DNA from: Acidimicrobiia bacterium
GTDB taxonomy: Bacteria; Acidobacteriota; Vicinamibacteria; Vicinamibacterales; CAVVIG01
Direction: 5' to 3'
DNA: 64,000 nucleotides
Assembly: GCA_016871175.1 (NCBI GenBank)
Contig: VFZL01000010.1
Span: 1-64,000, forward strand
The notes below the pieces were generated by a model. That model did not search any database. It was not told where the DNA came from and saw nothing but the letters and a program-made list of their open reading frames with translations. Both the position numbers and the translations under genes were made by a program. Of this stretch, positions 45,770 through 54,860 are shown piece by piece; positions within the stretch are counted from its first letter, which is position 1, and each line of letters begins with the position of its first letter.

Positions 45770-47251
45770 TTAGTCGGTCGGTCGAGCGGTCTGACCCAAA
45801 GCAGTCCGCAAGTCGGTCAATTGGGCCACTCCCGGTCCATGAAGGGCGGCAATCTGGCGCACGTCCAATTTCAGCCGCTGGATGTTGTCGTACAGATTGA
45901 CCGCAAACGGACTCGGCGACGTCGGCGGCGCGGCGCCAGGCGCGGGCGGCGCCCACGCGTCCACCTCCATGAGGATCTTCTCAGTCGGTAAATAAACCAT
46001 CGCGTACGCGTCGTTGTGACCGTTGCCGACGATGGGATAGATCTCCACCGTCCGTTTGCCGTCGGTGAGCACGTGCTTGTCTGAGAAGGTCTCGAACGCA
46101 GGCGTGGTCTTGCTCTTCGCCAAGCGATCGGGATTCAGCGTGCGGGGTGCTGCCCACGCTGACTCGTAGAACGGTCGGTTCATGGCATGGGTGACGATCG
46201 TGGCACCCTCCGCAACGTAGGTGCGCAACCCGCCGGAGTGATCGAAGTGGACGTGCGTGTTGATGAGATACCGAATCGGCTTGTTCGGGATGATCTCCTT
46301 CACCTTCGCGATAACGGCCTCCGAACGAGCCTCGTGCTGGGGTGCTTCGACCACGATGATGTGATCGCGTTGATCGATTGCGACACTGTGATGGCTGCCG
46401 CCCCGGAGATAGTGAACGCCATTGGCTAACTTCTCCACTTGCACGGTCACCGGCTGCGGTGTGAAGTTCCGGACGTCGTCTGGAACCGGCAGATCGACGG
46501 CTGCGTTGGCGGTCACGCTGCTCACGTTCAGCTCCAACGTCGGGTAGCCGCCCTGGGTGCGCGCGATGCGACCAGGAAACATCACGCCACCGAAGTCGCG
46601 ATAGTCCGAGTAGGCGATCTCGATCGGTGTGTCGCCCATGACGGTGTTGTCGATCCAGGTACGGACTCGCTCGACGTGACTAGCGGCGTTGATGCGCCCT
46701 TCGTATCGATACTTGCCACCCATGGCGAAGGACACATCCGAGCCTCCGCCCTCAGCCGCTTGACTGGTCGCATTGTTGGCCAGCGCCGCCTTCACGAACC
46801 CATGCGGCGTCGTCCAGATCTCCATGGTGCGCTCCTCAAGAGCCTCCGGTTGGGGCTGCGGGACAGGCTCAGTCGAACCGGGAGCGGCCGCGAGGTTCCA
46901 CGCATACGTACCGCTGGCAAGCTGAGTCGGGCGTTGTTCGACTGGCGCCGGTCGCTCGCGATTGGGTTCAGCCACCTGTTTGCGCACCATTTGAACGCGA
47001 GCGGCTGGAGCCTCGTAACTGACGCTGGCGGTGAAGCTGCTCACATCGAACGCTGGCCACGGCAGCGTCGGGTTCGGCGCCTGGCCGAACTGGAACCACC
47101 GGCCGGTCGCCGTGTACTCGAGCGACCGCAACTCGGCGGTCCCGAGCACGCGGGCCGCCGCCTGCAACGTTCCTGTTTCTTCAGGGGCGGCACACGCCCC
47201 GAACGTTGTCGCGACGATGACGAAGGAGACCAGACTGAGGATATTGCGCAT
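45770..47251 (-). CDS. MBL-fold lipoprotein metallohydrolase
   Basis: The product has 493 residues. The leader has a lipobox-like FGAC at residues 17-20, so it is probably a lipoprotein. The first 270 residues form a beta-rich domain without a recognised name. The last 220 are a metallo-beta-lactamase fold with NTHVHFDHSGG (HxHxDH), then 'THAMNRPF' and 'GNGHNDAYAMVYLP' supplying further ligands. This arrangement is common in Acidobacteria and related groups; the substrate is unknown. The gene ends 20 bases before an unrelated gene remnant. Confidence 0.82.
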   Translation of the reverse strand: MRNILSLVSFVIVATTFGACAAPEETGTLQAAARVLGTAELRSLEYTATGRWFQFGQAPNPTLPWPAFDVSSFTASVSYEAPAARVQMVRKQVAEPNRERPAPVEQRPTQLASGTYAWNLAAAPGSTEPVPQPQPEALEERTMEIWTTPHGFVKAALANNATSQAAEGGGSDVSFAMGGKYRYEGRINAASHVERVRTWIDNTVMGDTPIEIAYSDYRDFGGVMFPGRIARTQGGYPTLELNVSSVTANAAVDLPVPDDVRNFTPQPVTVQVEKLANGVHYLRGGSHHSVAIDQRDHIIVVEAPQHEARSEAVIAKVKEIIPNKPIRYLINTHVHFDHSGGLRTYVAEGATIVTHAMNRPFYESAWAAPRTLNPDRLAKSKTTPAFETFSDKHVLTDGKRTVEIYPIVGNGHNDAYAMVYLPTEKILMEVDAWAPPAPGAAPPTSPSPFAVNLYDNIQRLKLDVRQIAALHGPGVAQLTDLRTALGQTARPTD

Positions 47252-47406
47252 CGGCTTCCCCCTGTGACTAGGATGCTGACGTTATACACCCGGCACGCAA
47301 CGCTCAGCTTGGGGCGAAGGACGAGGTAGCCGATTCTCGCGTCTAACCCTCGCCCTCTGACCCACTTCACGTCCCGCCTCGCGCGTTGGCGGCCCGCACG
47401 GAGACG

Positions 47407-48018
47407 TCAGGGCACGATCTTGAATCCGCGTGGCGAGTTCGGCGTCCACTGAGCCGGCGAGGGCCCCTTGTAGTCCGCGCGATGCGGCATCTGGACCTTC
47501 GGGAGCGTCCGAGCGTCCATCACCTCATCTTCTTTGATGATGTCGTTCTTGTAGAGCAAGAACGCCGTCAGCGCGTAGACCTCGTCGTGCGTCAGATGCC
47601 CCGGCTTATCGTAGGGCATCGCGCGCATGATGTAGTCCCAAATTGAAGGGGCGTACGGCCAGTACCGAACCGGGAAGTAGTTCGTCGAGAGCGTCGCTTT
47701 GCCGCCCACGAGCAAGGGGCCCGGGCCTTCAACACCCGTTGGCCCATGGCACGCGGCGCAGCCACGCAACGTGAACACGAGCGCACCCTGCAAGGCGTTA
47801 CCCTTGCCGGGTGGCAACTCGGCACCGTCCGGTCCGATTGACAGATCCCACGCGCGAAGCTCCGCCTGTGTCGGGGCACGGCCGAGCCCAGAAGGTGAAC
47901 CGTGCGTCTGCCCCGGCGTCGAGGCGGCGCCCGAGGACTGCGCGAACGTCGTCGTCACCGCGAGGAGGGTGACGACGCTGGCCGAAGAGATGAGGGAAGG
48001 GCGTCTAGCCATGGACAT
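47407..48018 (-). CDS. c-type cytochrome, partner of the sulfite-dehydrogenase-like protein
   Basis: This 203-residue exported protein has a signal peptide to about residue 27 and a single heme motif C87-A-A-C90-H91. The probable axial methionine is in RAMPYDKPGHLT. The domain resembles the cytochrome subunits of SorAB/SoxCD sulfite dehydrogenases (heme domain, then 'DEVYALTAFLLYKNDII'). Its ATG (48018, or 48012) overlaps the end of the molybdopterin gene, so the two are translationally coupled. It should accept electrons from the molybdenum subunit and pass them to the respiratory chain. Confidence 0.85.
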   Translation of the reverse strand: MSMARRPSLISSASVVTLLAVTTTFAQSSGAASTPGQTHGSPSGLGRAPTQAELRAWDLSIGPDGAELPPGKGNALQGALVFTLRGCAACHGPTGVEGPGPLLVGGKATLSTNYFPVRYWPYAPSIWDYIMRAMPYDKPGHLTHDEVYALTAFLLYKNDIIKEDEVMDARTLPKVQMPHRADYKGPSPAQWTPNSPRGFKIVP

Positions 48019-49306
48019 CCACCACTGCGCCGACTGGCGGGAGACCGTTGGTGACCGAGCCGTCGCGATTCACCTTCCAGGGCATGATCCAGTTACAGTG
48101 TCCGAGTTGGCTTTGGATGGTGGTGTATAGCTGCTGTCTCGCGAAGCCCCAGTACTTCGCGTACTCGGCTTCCGTCGGCTGCACCTGCCCTTTCACGTCC
48201 GTGCAGCGCGACTGAAGAACGGCCTCTTCTCCCTCCCACCGCCACACGAGCTCGAACCTCGTATGCGCCTTCGGCAGCACGGCTCCCGTCAGGCGAGCCT
48301 CTTGGTACGTTTTGCCGCCATCGACGGAGACGTCCACGCGCTTCACCTCTCCGCCGCCTGACCAGGCCAACCCCGAGATCACATGTTGTCCACGACCGGA
48401 GAGGCGCTGCGATCCGGAGGGGAACGTAATCACCGAGCTCGGGCCGAACGCGTAGCTGTCGGGCTGTGTCCGCGGATTGGATCCGATGAACCGCGAGTGC
48501 TCCTGGAACGTGACGTACGCCTGATCGACCAGCTTGAGGCGGCGCAACCACTTCACGTTGTAGATGCCTTCGAACCCGGGCACGATCAGCCGCAGCGGGA
48601 ATCCGTGGTCGGGTCGCACCGGCTCGCCGTTCTGCCCGTACGCCACCAACACATCGTCTAACGCTTTCGCCAGCGGCACGCTCTTCTCGTGCTTGCCGCC
48701 GTCCGATCCTTCTGCGATCAGCCATGTTGCGCTGTTCTTGATCCCCGCCTCTCGCAGGAGTACCGACAGCGGGACCCCGGTCCACTCGCTGCACGCCATG
48801 CGACCGTGCGTATCCGACACCGTCTTGCCTCCAGGCGCGGGGCGGTTCCCAACGCACTCAAGGAAGTGGATACGCGAGACCGATGGGAACCGCTTGAGCT
48901 CGTCCACCGTGAAGACCAGCGGGCGGTCCACGAGTCCGTGAATCATCAACTTGTGCTCGGCGGGATTGATGTCCGGGATCCCGTAGTTGTGCTGCGTCGT
49001 GAAGTGGAGCGAGGTGGGCGTGATGATACCGACCGACTCGCCGAGTGGCGTGCGGGCGCTCGGCCGGTACGGATTGGGGCGCGGCGGAGCAATGTCGCGG
49101 TGGCTCGACCCCTCAATCACGCGTGTGGTGGTCACGAACCGAGAACGCTGACCGTACAGCACCTGCTCGGTGGCGTTGAGGTCCACGGCAGCAGCCGCGG
49201 CCTCGGCGCGTGATGCTCCGACAACGGGCGCACCTGTCGCCAGCCCGGCCAGAGCCACGCCCTTCTTCAGGAACCTTCTGCGATCCAGCTGAGTCTCGCG
49301 ACGCAT
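48005..49306 (-). CDS. SoxC/SorA-like sulfite dehydrogenase, molybdopterin subunit
   Basis: The product has 433 residues with a Tat leader (RRRFLKKGVALAGLA). The sulfite-oxidase-type molybdopterin domain has the Mo-ligating cysteine C151 in HFLECVGNR. A second, Mo-co dimerisation-like domain follows (about 300-420: GGEVKRVDVSVDGGKTYQEA). Residues 'SEWTGVPLSVLLREAG' are typical of SoxC. The family oxidises sulfite or sulfane-sulfur intermediates in the periplasm. The adjacent overlapping cytochrome c supports this. An interrupted TonB-dependent receptor gene lies 17 bp upstream on the same strand. Confidence 0.88.
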   Translation of the reverse strand: MRRETQLDRRRFLKKGVALAGLATGAPVVGASRAEAAAAAVDLNATEQVLYGQRSRFVTTTRVIEGSSHRDIAPPRPNPYRPSARTPLGESVGIITPTSLHFTTQHNYGIPDINPAEHKLMIHGLVDRPLVFTVDELKRFPSVSRIHFLECVGNRPAPGGKTVSDTHGRMACSEWTGVPLSVLLREAGIKNSATWLIAEGSDGGKHEKSVPLAKALDDVLVAYGQNGEPVRPDHGFPLRLIVPGFEGIYNVKWLRRLKLVDQAYVTFQEHSRFIGSNPRTQPDSYAFGPSSVITFPSGSQRLSGRGQHVISGLAWSGGGEVKRVDVSVDGGKTYQEARLTGAVLPKAHTRFELVWRWEGEEAVLQSRCTDVKGQVQPTEAEYAKYWGFARQQLYTTIQSQLGHCNWIMPWKVNRDGSVTNGLPPVGAVVDVHG

Positions 49307-49323
49307 GCCTCCTCCTCGTGTCT

Positions 49324-52155
49324 TCAGAAGTCTAGATTAAAGCCGATTTTGATGAGTCGCCCACGTTGAATGTTGGCCACCCGGCCGTATGTGGGTCCGA
49401 GCTGAGTCAGCCTCCCGAGGATCGTCGACGCGTTGAGCAGGTTGTAGAAGTCGACGCGCGGCTCGATCGAGGCGCCGCGAAGGCGCCACGTCCTTTTGAT
49501 GGTCAGGTCGAGCTGATTGAGGGCAGGAAGGCGCGTGGTCGCGCGTGGCGCGACGACAAGAGACTGGGTGACCTGCGTCAGCGCGATCGTGGTGCCGGTT
49601 ACGAGCACGGTCGTGAGCTCAGGATATCCTGAGTCGCGCACAATGGTCCCGCTGAGGGTCAGCTCGTAGGGTAGCTGGTAGACACCAGACATGCGGAAGG
49701 CGTAGGGCCTGTCGAAACCAGCCACACCGCGGCGGAACGCGAAGTTCGGGTTGCTCAGATAGCTGGCGCACGCGCTCGTGCCGGCGGTCAGACAGTAGAT
49801 GTCGCCCGTGTTTCTCGAGAGGCTCACTCCGCCCATCAACATCCACCCGTCGCTCAGCCGCCGTTGTACGGTCAGGTCGAGACCGACGTACCGATTGTCC
49901 AACTCAGACGCGTTGTCGAACAGCACGTCGAACCGCCCTCTCAGCGCTGGCGCCTGGTTGTAGACAATTACCTCTCGACCACTTGCCGCCTCGACGACCG
50001 TGAGCGGAATATAGGTCTCGAGCGGGACGGCGAGGTTCTGCCCGACGATGTTGTCGACCGTATTGCGGTGCGTGTAAACGGCCGACACAACCAGCTTTCG
50101 CGGCAACTGTCGCTGTAGCTCGACGGCGTATTCCGTGGCGGTCGGCCAGTCGACACCAGGACTGAACCGATTGACGGTTCCCAAGTTGAAGCCAGTCGAC
50201 GGCCCCAACTCGTCGACCTGTGGGATCAGATCCCCGTTGCGGTCGCTCCATGAGCGCGTGTCGCTGGTCACTCGCAGCGGACTGACCTGGGAGATGAGAC
50301 TCGTCCCCATCTGCACGCGATAGCGGTTCGCCGACAACTTCACGGCGGTCCGACCATCGCCGCGTACGTCATAGATGACCGAGAATCTCGGAACCACGCC
50401 CCGGAAGTGGGGGACGCCGTCGATCTCGGGGAAGCACTGCTCGATGGGGACCCAGCGCGTCCGTGGCTGGCAGGCTGCGGGTTGCCACGCCTTAAAGTCC
50501 TCGTACCGCAGCCCCGCGTTGATCGTCAGCTTCCGGAACGGCACCCACCGGTCCTGGATGAACAACGCGTGGTCGCGGGTGTGTTGGCTGAACGCGACTG
50601 GCGTGTTGTAGGTGTTCACCGAGTCCGGCACGCCGTTGCGAAAGACCGCGCGCATATTGTCGGACGTCGAGAACGCGTCCACCGTCTGATACGCATCGGT
50701 GAATGTGTAGCCGGCCTTCAGCTCGTGCGGGCCCGCGAACAGACTGGCCGCTCCCCGGACGACGCCTTTGTAGTAACGAGGATCGTTATAGGTCGGTCTC
50801 GCGACCGTCAGCGTGTTCGTCACCACGTCGAAGCGTGAGATCTCCCCGTCCCGCACCTCTGGCTGCGGTCGGAATGCGTCAACCGGCGTGTAGAAGAAGC
50901 TTCCGCCGGCGTCCACGACCATTCTCGGGCTCAGCGTGTGGGTCCAGGTCCCTTGCGTGACGGTCGGATACTTGTAGTTGAAGTTCCTCGCTCGTGTTTC
51001 TACGAACTGATTCGCATCGTCGTTGCGGTAGCGGATCAGTTTGTACTGCAGGTTGTGGAACAGCGAGAGCTGGCTTCCACGCGCGACCTGCCAAGAGAGC
51101 TTTCCGACCGCGTTCCACATGACGTTGTCGTCGACGACCTGCGTCCCGTCGACGTTGTAACTGCCCAGGATGAACTGATTCAGGACCTGCGAGTGCCCGG
51201 CGGCCAGAAACCACAGCTTGTCTCGCAGGATCGGACCTCCCAACCACACACCGAAATCGTAAATGTGTTGGATGTCAGACCCTGGCACGATGTTGGGATT
51301 GGCCTGCAGGGCTCGGGCCGGCACGGCGGCCAGCAGCTGCGTCCGCAGGGCCGGTGAGGCGTTTTGAAACCCCAGGCCTCGATTGGCCCCAGCGAACATC
51401 GCGCCGCCTCGAAACCGGTTCGTCCCGTTCTTCGTGATCTGATTGAAGATGATGCCGCCTTACGACACCTCGGCGGAACCACCTCCAAGCTGAAAGTTCG
51501 TTTCCTCGTACACGTAAGGATCGAAGTACAGCACGCTCAGGTTGTTGACCCACGCGACGTCCATGCCGTCGATCATGAAGGCGTTCTGATTCGACGCGCC
51601 CCGCAGCACCGGAGTCGACTGCAGGAACGACTCCGACCCGCCGACGTCAACCTTGTTCAGTGAGATGCTGGGGACGACCTTAGCGATGCCCCAGACGTCG
51701 ATGCGGTTCGGCAACGTCTGCAGCGTCTCCGCGGAAAGCGTCGTCTGCTTGAGCGCACTCGTCGTATCGAGAAGCGGCGCCTGCCCGCTGACCGTGATGG
51801 CTTCCTTCAGCAGACCCACTTCGAGCTGCAGATCGACGCGCGCCGTGACGTCGGCGTTCACGATGACGTTATCCTGTCGCGCAGGCGTGAAGCCGCTGAG
51901 GTCGGCCCGCACGCTGTAGCGGCCTGGCACGAGTCGGGAGAACAAGAACGTCCCGCGCTCGCTCGTCACCGCCTCCTGGTTTCCGCCAATCATTCCGGGA
52001 TTGGACAGGGTGACGGTCGAGCCGGGTAAGACCGCGCCTGAGGCATCGGTGATGGTGCCGCCGATCGCGCCGACCCCCTGCGAACGGCTGGGAGTCGCGG
52101 AGATCAGCCACATCAACAGCGTGGGCAGCGTCGTCGCGACTGTTGGACGACCCAT
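49324..52155 (-). pseudogene. Oar-like TonB-dependent receptor, interrupted by an in-frame TAA
   Basis: ATG at 52155 follows GGAGGTGG. A signal peptide is followed by a carboxypeptidase-regulatory-like domain (IGGTITDASGAVLPGSTVTL), a plug segment (LLKEAITVSGQAPLLDTTSA) and a TAA at 51462-51460 (SAEVS-stop-GGIIFNQITKNGTN). The same frame continues through the beta-barrel to 49324, ending in FNLDF. Translation could restart at an ATG at 51399, but without signal peptide or plug. It precedes the sulfite dehydrogenase genes by 17 bp, so a shared transcript and a loss of polarity-sensitive function are possible. Confidence 0.85.
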
Positions 52156-52571
52156 TCAACCACCTCCGAGGGAAGCAAGCGAGGCCGGTGGACGAGCGTC
52201 TGAAATACCTTCCCGTCACGGACGGGATGCGCCGGTGGTCGCGATTGAAGGCGCGTCGACGGTCGACGCCCCATCGACGGCTTCCCGAGCGCACTTCGAC
52301 CTACGTCGAGCGCGGACGTTAGCAGCCGGCGCGCTTCGCTGTCAACCGACTTCGGTGGAGGGTCGGTGGCGCCGACCGAGGCTGTCACGAGCCGCGTACG
52401 CCGTGTTGCGTCGGGTCGACCGCAAGACAACCGCGACCGGTACCCCTTGAGCGGAGGCCCACGATCGCGCCGCAGACCTGCTCGACATCGCGCCGATACG
52501 CGCTCGACCGTCTCGATCTCGAGGTCACCGACGATGACCGTCTTCCCTTGGCGTTGGATGCCGAAGAGAAC
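52156..52571. other. Intergenic region upstream of the receptor gene
   Basis: No gene is seen in these 416 bases between the propeller gene and the receptor gene, both on the minus strand. The receptor's ribosome-binding site is at its left end. I see no obvious promoter consensus or RNA gene. Confidence 0.4.
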
Positions 52572-53936
52572 TCAGCCTGTCGGCTTCGCTATGCGATACA
52601 GCTTGGACTGCGTCCGCAGGATCACGCTGTCGCGGACGATCGCCGGCGTCGCCAGCGTCATCTCATCGAGGCTGTTCTTGCCCAGCACCTTGAACTCGGG
52701 ACCGGCCTGGATCACGAACGTGTCCCCGTCCTCGCTGAGAATGAAGATCTTCCCGTTGTAGGCCCATGGCGAAGCGGTAAATCCGCTGACGCCTGGCGCG
52801 GTCCGTTGGCGTCCGTACACCTGCTTGCCCGTCCGAGCATCGTGGCACAACAAGAACCCGCGGTCGAGCAGCGTGTAATAGTGGTCCCCGTACACCAGCG
52901 CGGACGTGTTGTAGGTGCCGAGCAATGGCTGGTACCACGCGATGTAGTCGTTGCTCGTCTCACCGGGTTTCAAGGTGATGTCGCCGTGGGCGCCGGGCCG
53001 GACCGCGTACACGGGACGCGGGGCGTCGCCGGGATATCCCGATCCGAAGAACGCAAGCCCATGGCTTGCGAAGGGCGACGGCACGGTCAGCATCGTCATC
53101 GGCCCTCTGAGCTCCCACAACAACTGGCCAGCCACATCGTAGGAGCGGATCTTCCCGCTGGCGTTGGTCACGACCTCGGTGCGCCGCTCGTTCTCCCACA
53201 CGAACGGCGTCGACCACGTCGCCCCCTTGTCGTTCTCATCGCGAGCCGCGCGCCAGGCGATCGTCCCGGTGCGCGCGTCAAACGCCAGCATGTACGAGTT
53301 CGTGAGGTTGTCGTTGACGATGAAGACCCTACCGCTGTGGACGATCGGCGAGGCAGCCGTGCCCATGTCGTAGTAGGTCTCACCGGTCGGCACCTCCTGC
53401 GACCAAATGGTCTTCCCTTCGAAGTCGAGTGCGACGATGAGGCCAATCCCGCCGAAGTAGGCGTAGATGCGTTCGCCGTCTGTGGTGGGCGTTTCCGAGG
53501 CGAAGCTGTTCTTGATGTGCCGGCCGATGGGCGGCACGCGCTGCGCGACCTCGCGCACCCAGCGCGTTCGGCCGGTCTGGAAATCGATGTCGTGCACGAA
53601 CCAACGATGCGGCGCCGTGGCGCGCGTCTTCCCGTGGTCGGTGCCGGGATCGTAGAGCCCCTTCTCTGGCGGCGGCTCCTTCCCAGCACTGACTACGGAC
53701 GTCACAATGACGTGGTCGCCCCACACGATGGGTGAGCTCCACGAGAGACCCGGGATGTCGACCTTCCAGGCGACGTTTTCAACCTGACCCCAGCGCTCTG
53801 GCAGGTTCGGGCTGTCAGGAATGACGCCGGCGTGGAGCCCTCGGAACCGTGGCCAGTTGTCGTGATCGGCCGCATCGATGGACGCCATCGTGAACGCGAT
53901 GGCGAGGACGACGCCCCCTGATGCCCGACGCATCAT
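52572..53936 (-). CDS. PQQ-type beta-propeller protein (secreted, without heme)
   Basis: This 454-residue protein has a signal peptide (about residues 1-22, ending DAAD). It opens with NWPRFRGLHAGVIPDSPNLP, the start typical of acidobacterial PQQ-like outer-membrane-assembly or dehydrogenase-like propellers. Propeller blades follow with W-type docking repeats (GIGLIVALDFEGKTIWSQEV; MLAFDARTGTIAWRAARDEN). No heme motif or vicinal Cys pair is seen, so activity as a quinoprotein is uncertain. The start codon could be 53936 or 53933. Confidence 0.8.
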   Translation of the reverse strand: MMRRASGGVVLAIAFTMASIDAADHDNWPRFRGLHAGVIPDSPNLPERWGQVENVAWKVDIPGLSWSSPIVWGDHVIVTSVVSAGKEPPPEKGLYDPGTDHGKTRATAPHRWFVHDIDFQTGRTRWVREVAQRVPPIGRHIKNSFASETPTTDGERIYAYFGGIGLIVALDFEGKTIWSQEVPTGETYYDMGTAASPIVHSGRVFIVNDNLTNSYMLAFDARTGTIAWRAARDENDKGATWSTPFVWENERRTEVVTNASGKIRSYDVAGQLLWELRGPMTMLTVPSPFASHGLAFFGSGYPGDAPRPVYAVRPGAHGDITLKPGETSNDYIAWYQPLLGTYNTSALVYGDHYYTLLDRGFLLCHDARTGKQVYGRQRTAPGVSGFTASPWAYNGKIFILSEDGDTFVIQAGPEFKVLGKNSLDEMTLATPAIVRDSVILRTQSKLYRIAKPTG

Positions 53937-53970
53937 GCTCTCCTTTGTCTGGGCTCAGCGCCCCGAGTGA

Positions 53971-54726
53971 TCACGACCGGCGGCCGCCCCCGCCAATCAC
54001 GAATCGAACGTACGGTCCGCCGAGGCCGACGTCCGGCCCTGCGGCCACTCGCGTGGAGGTGAGCCGCCAGGCACTCTGCACCGGCATGAACACGTAGCCG
54101 AACCGAACCCCGAAGACGAGACCCGCATCGCTGCGCTGCCCTCCCGAGTCTCGCGACTGCAAGACGACGAGCTGATCGACACCGAACCCGCTCTGCAGCG
54201 CGAGGCCGCCTTTCGTCAGGCTTGCGCTCCGACCCGGATTTCTCAAGACCTCCTCGAACGTCGGCGCGCTGCTTTCAGCGATTCGCAGTTGCGCGCCAGC
54301 GCCGCCGATGCCCGCGAACGGGTACACGTGGAGATGGCCACGCCTCGCGGCGAGATACCCCACGTTGAAGAACCCGTATCCGCCATTGAGCGCTGTCTCG
54401 TAATTCTGGCCCGAGCGAGTCACGTCCTGCGACCGACCGAGAAACGCCTGACCCTCGCCACCGAGCAGCCACCGCCCATGGATGCCGTGGCCACCACCGC
54501 CGAGCGTCAGCCGGCTCTCCGGAAATGCGGTGTAGCCTCTGGACGTGAGTCGATCGTTCAGCTCGTCAAGATCGAACCCCGTCCACCCGATGATAAAATA
54601 CCCTCGTCACTCCGAGAGGGTGTTGCCAGATGAGGGTTGCGCCTTCGCGGGTGCCGCGTAGAGGGCGGTCACGCAAAGGGCCATCATCGTCAGCCAGTGT
54701 CTCGCCGCCACTCCCGTCGTCCGCAT
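53971..54726 (-). pseudogene. Outer-membrane beta-barrel protein, interrupted by an in-frame TGA
   Basis: ATG at 54726 opens a signal peptide (LTMMALCVTALYAAPAKAQ). A TGA at 54609-54607 follows (NTLSE-stop-RGYFIIGWTGFD). The same frame then continues as a beta-barrel with alternating strands (GYGFFNVGYLAARRGHLHVY, FAGIGGAGAQL, FGVRFGYVFMPV) to 53971 (RFVIGGGGRRS). The full length would be about 251 residues. CGA or TGG to TGA is the likely change. It could otherwise restart only without its export signal, so it is inactive as sequenced. Confidence 0.7.
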
Positions 54727-54860
54727 AGAGTCGGTCCTCAGCACCATCCCGTGTCCGGGGATCGGCTCACGCAATCGGGTGCTCTGCCAACCCTATGAGG
54801 GATTCGCCGAGCCGTCAACCCTGGTTACTCGTTGGTCATGCGCCGGTGGTCAACGGTCCC

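Noticed and set aside
54811-54860. Octamer array after the TonB receptor stop (ACC-rich on the minus strand)
   Set aside because: The spacing of repeats is irregular (7, 14, 11), unlike the clean period at 11164-11262.
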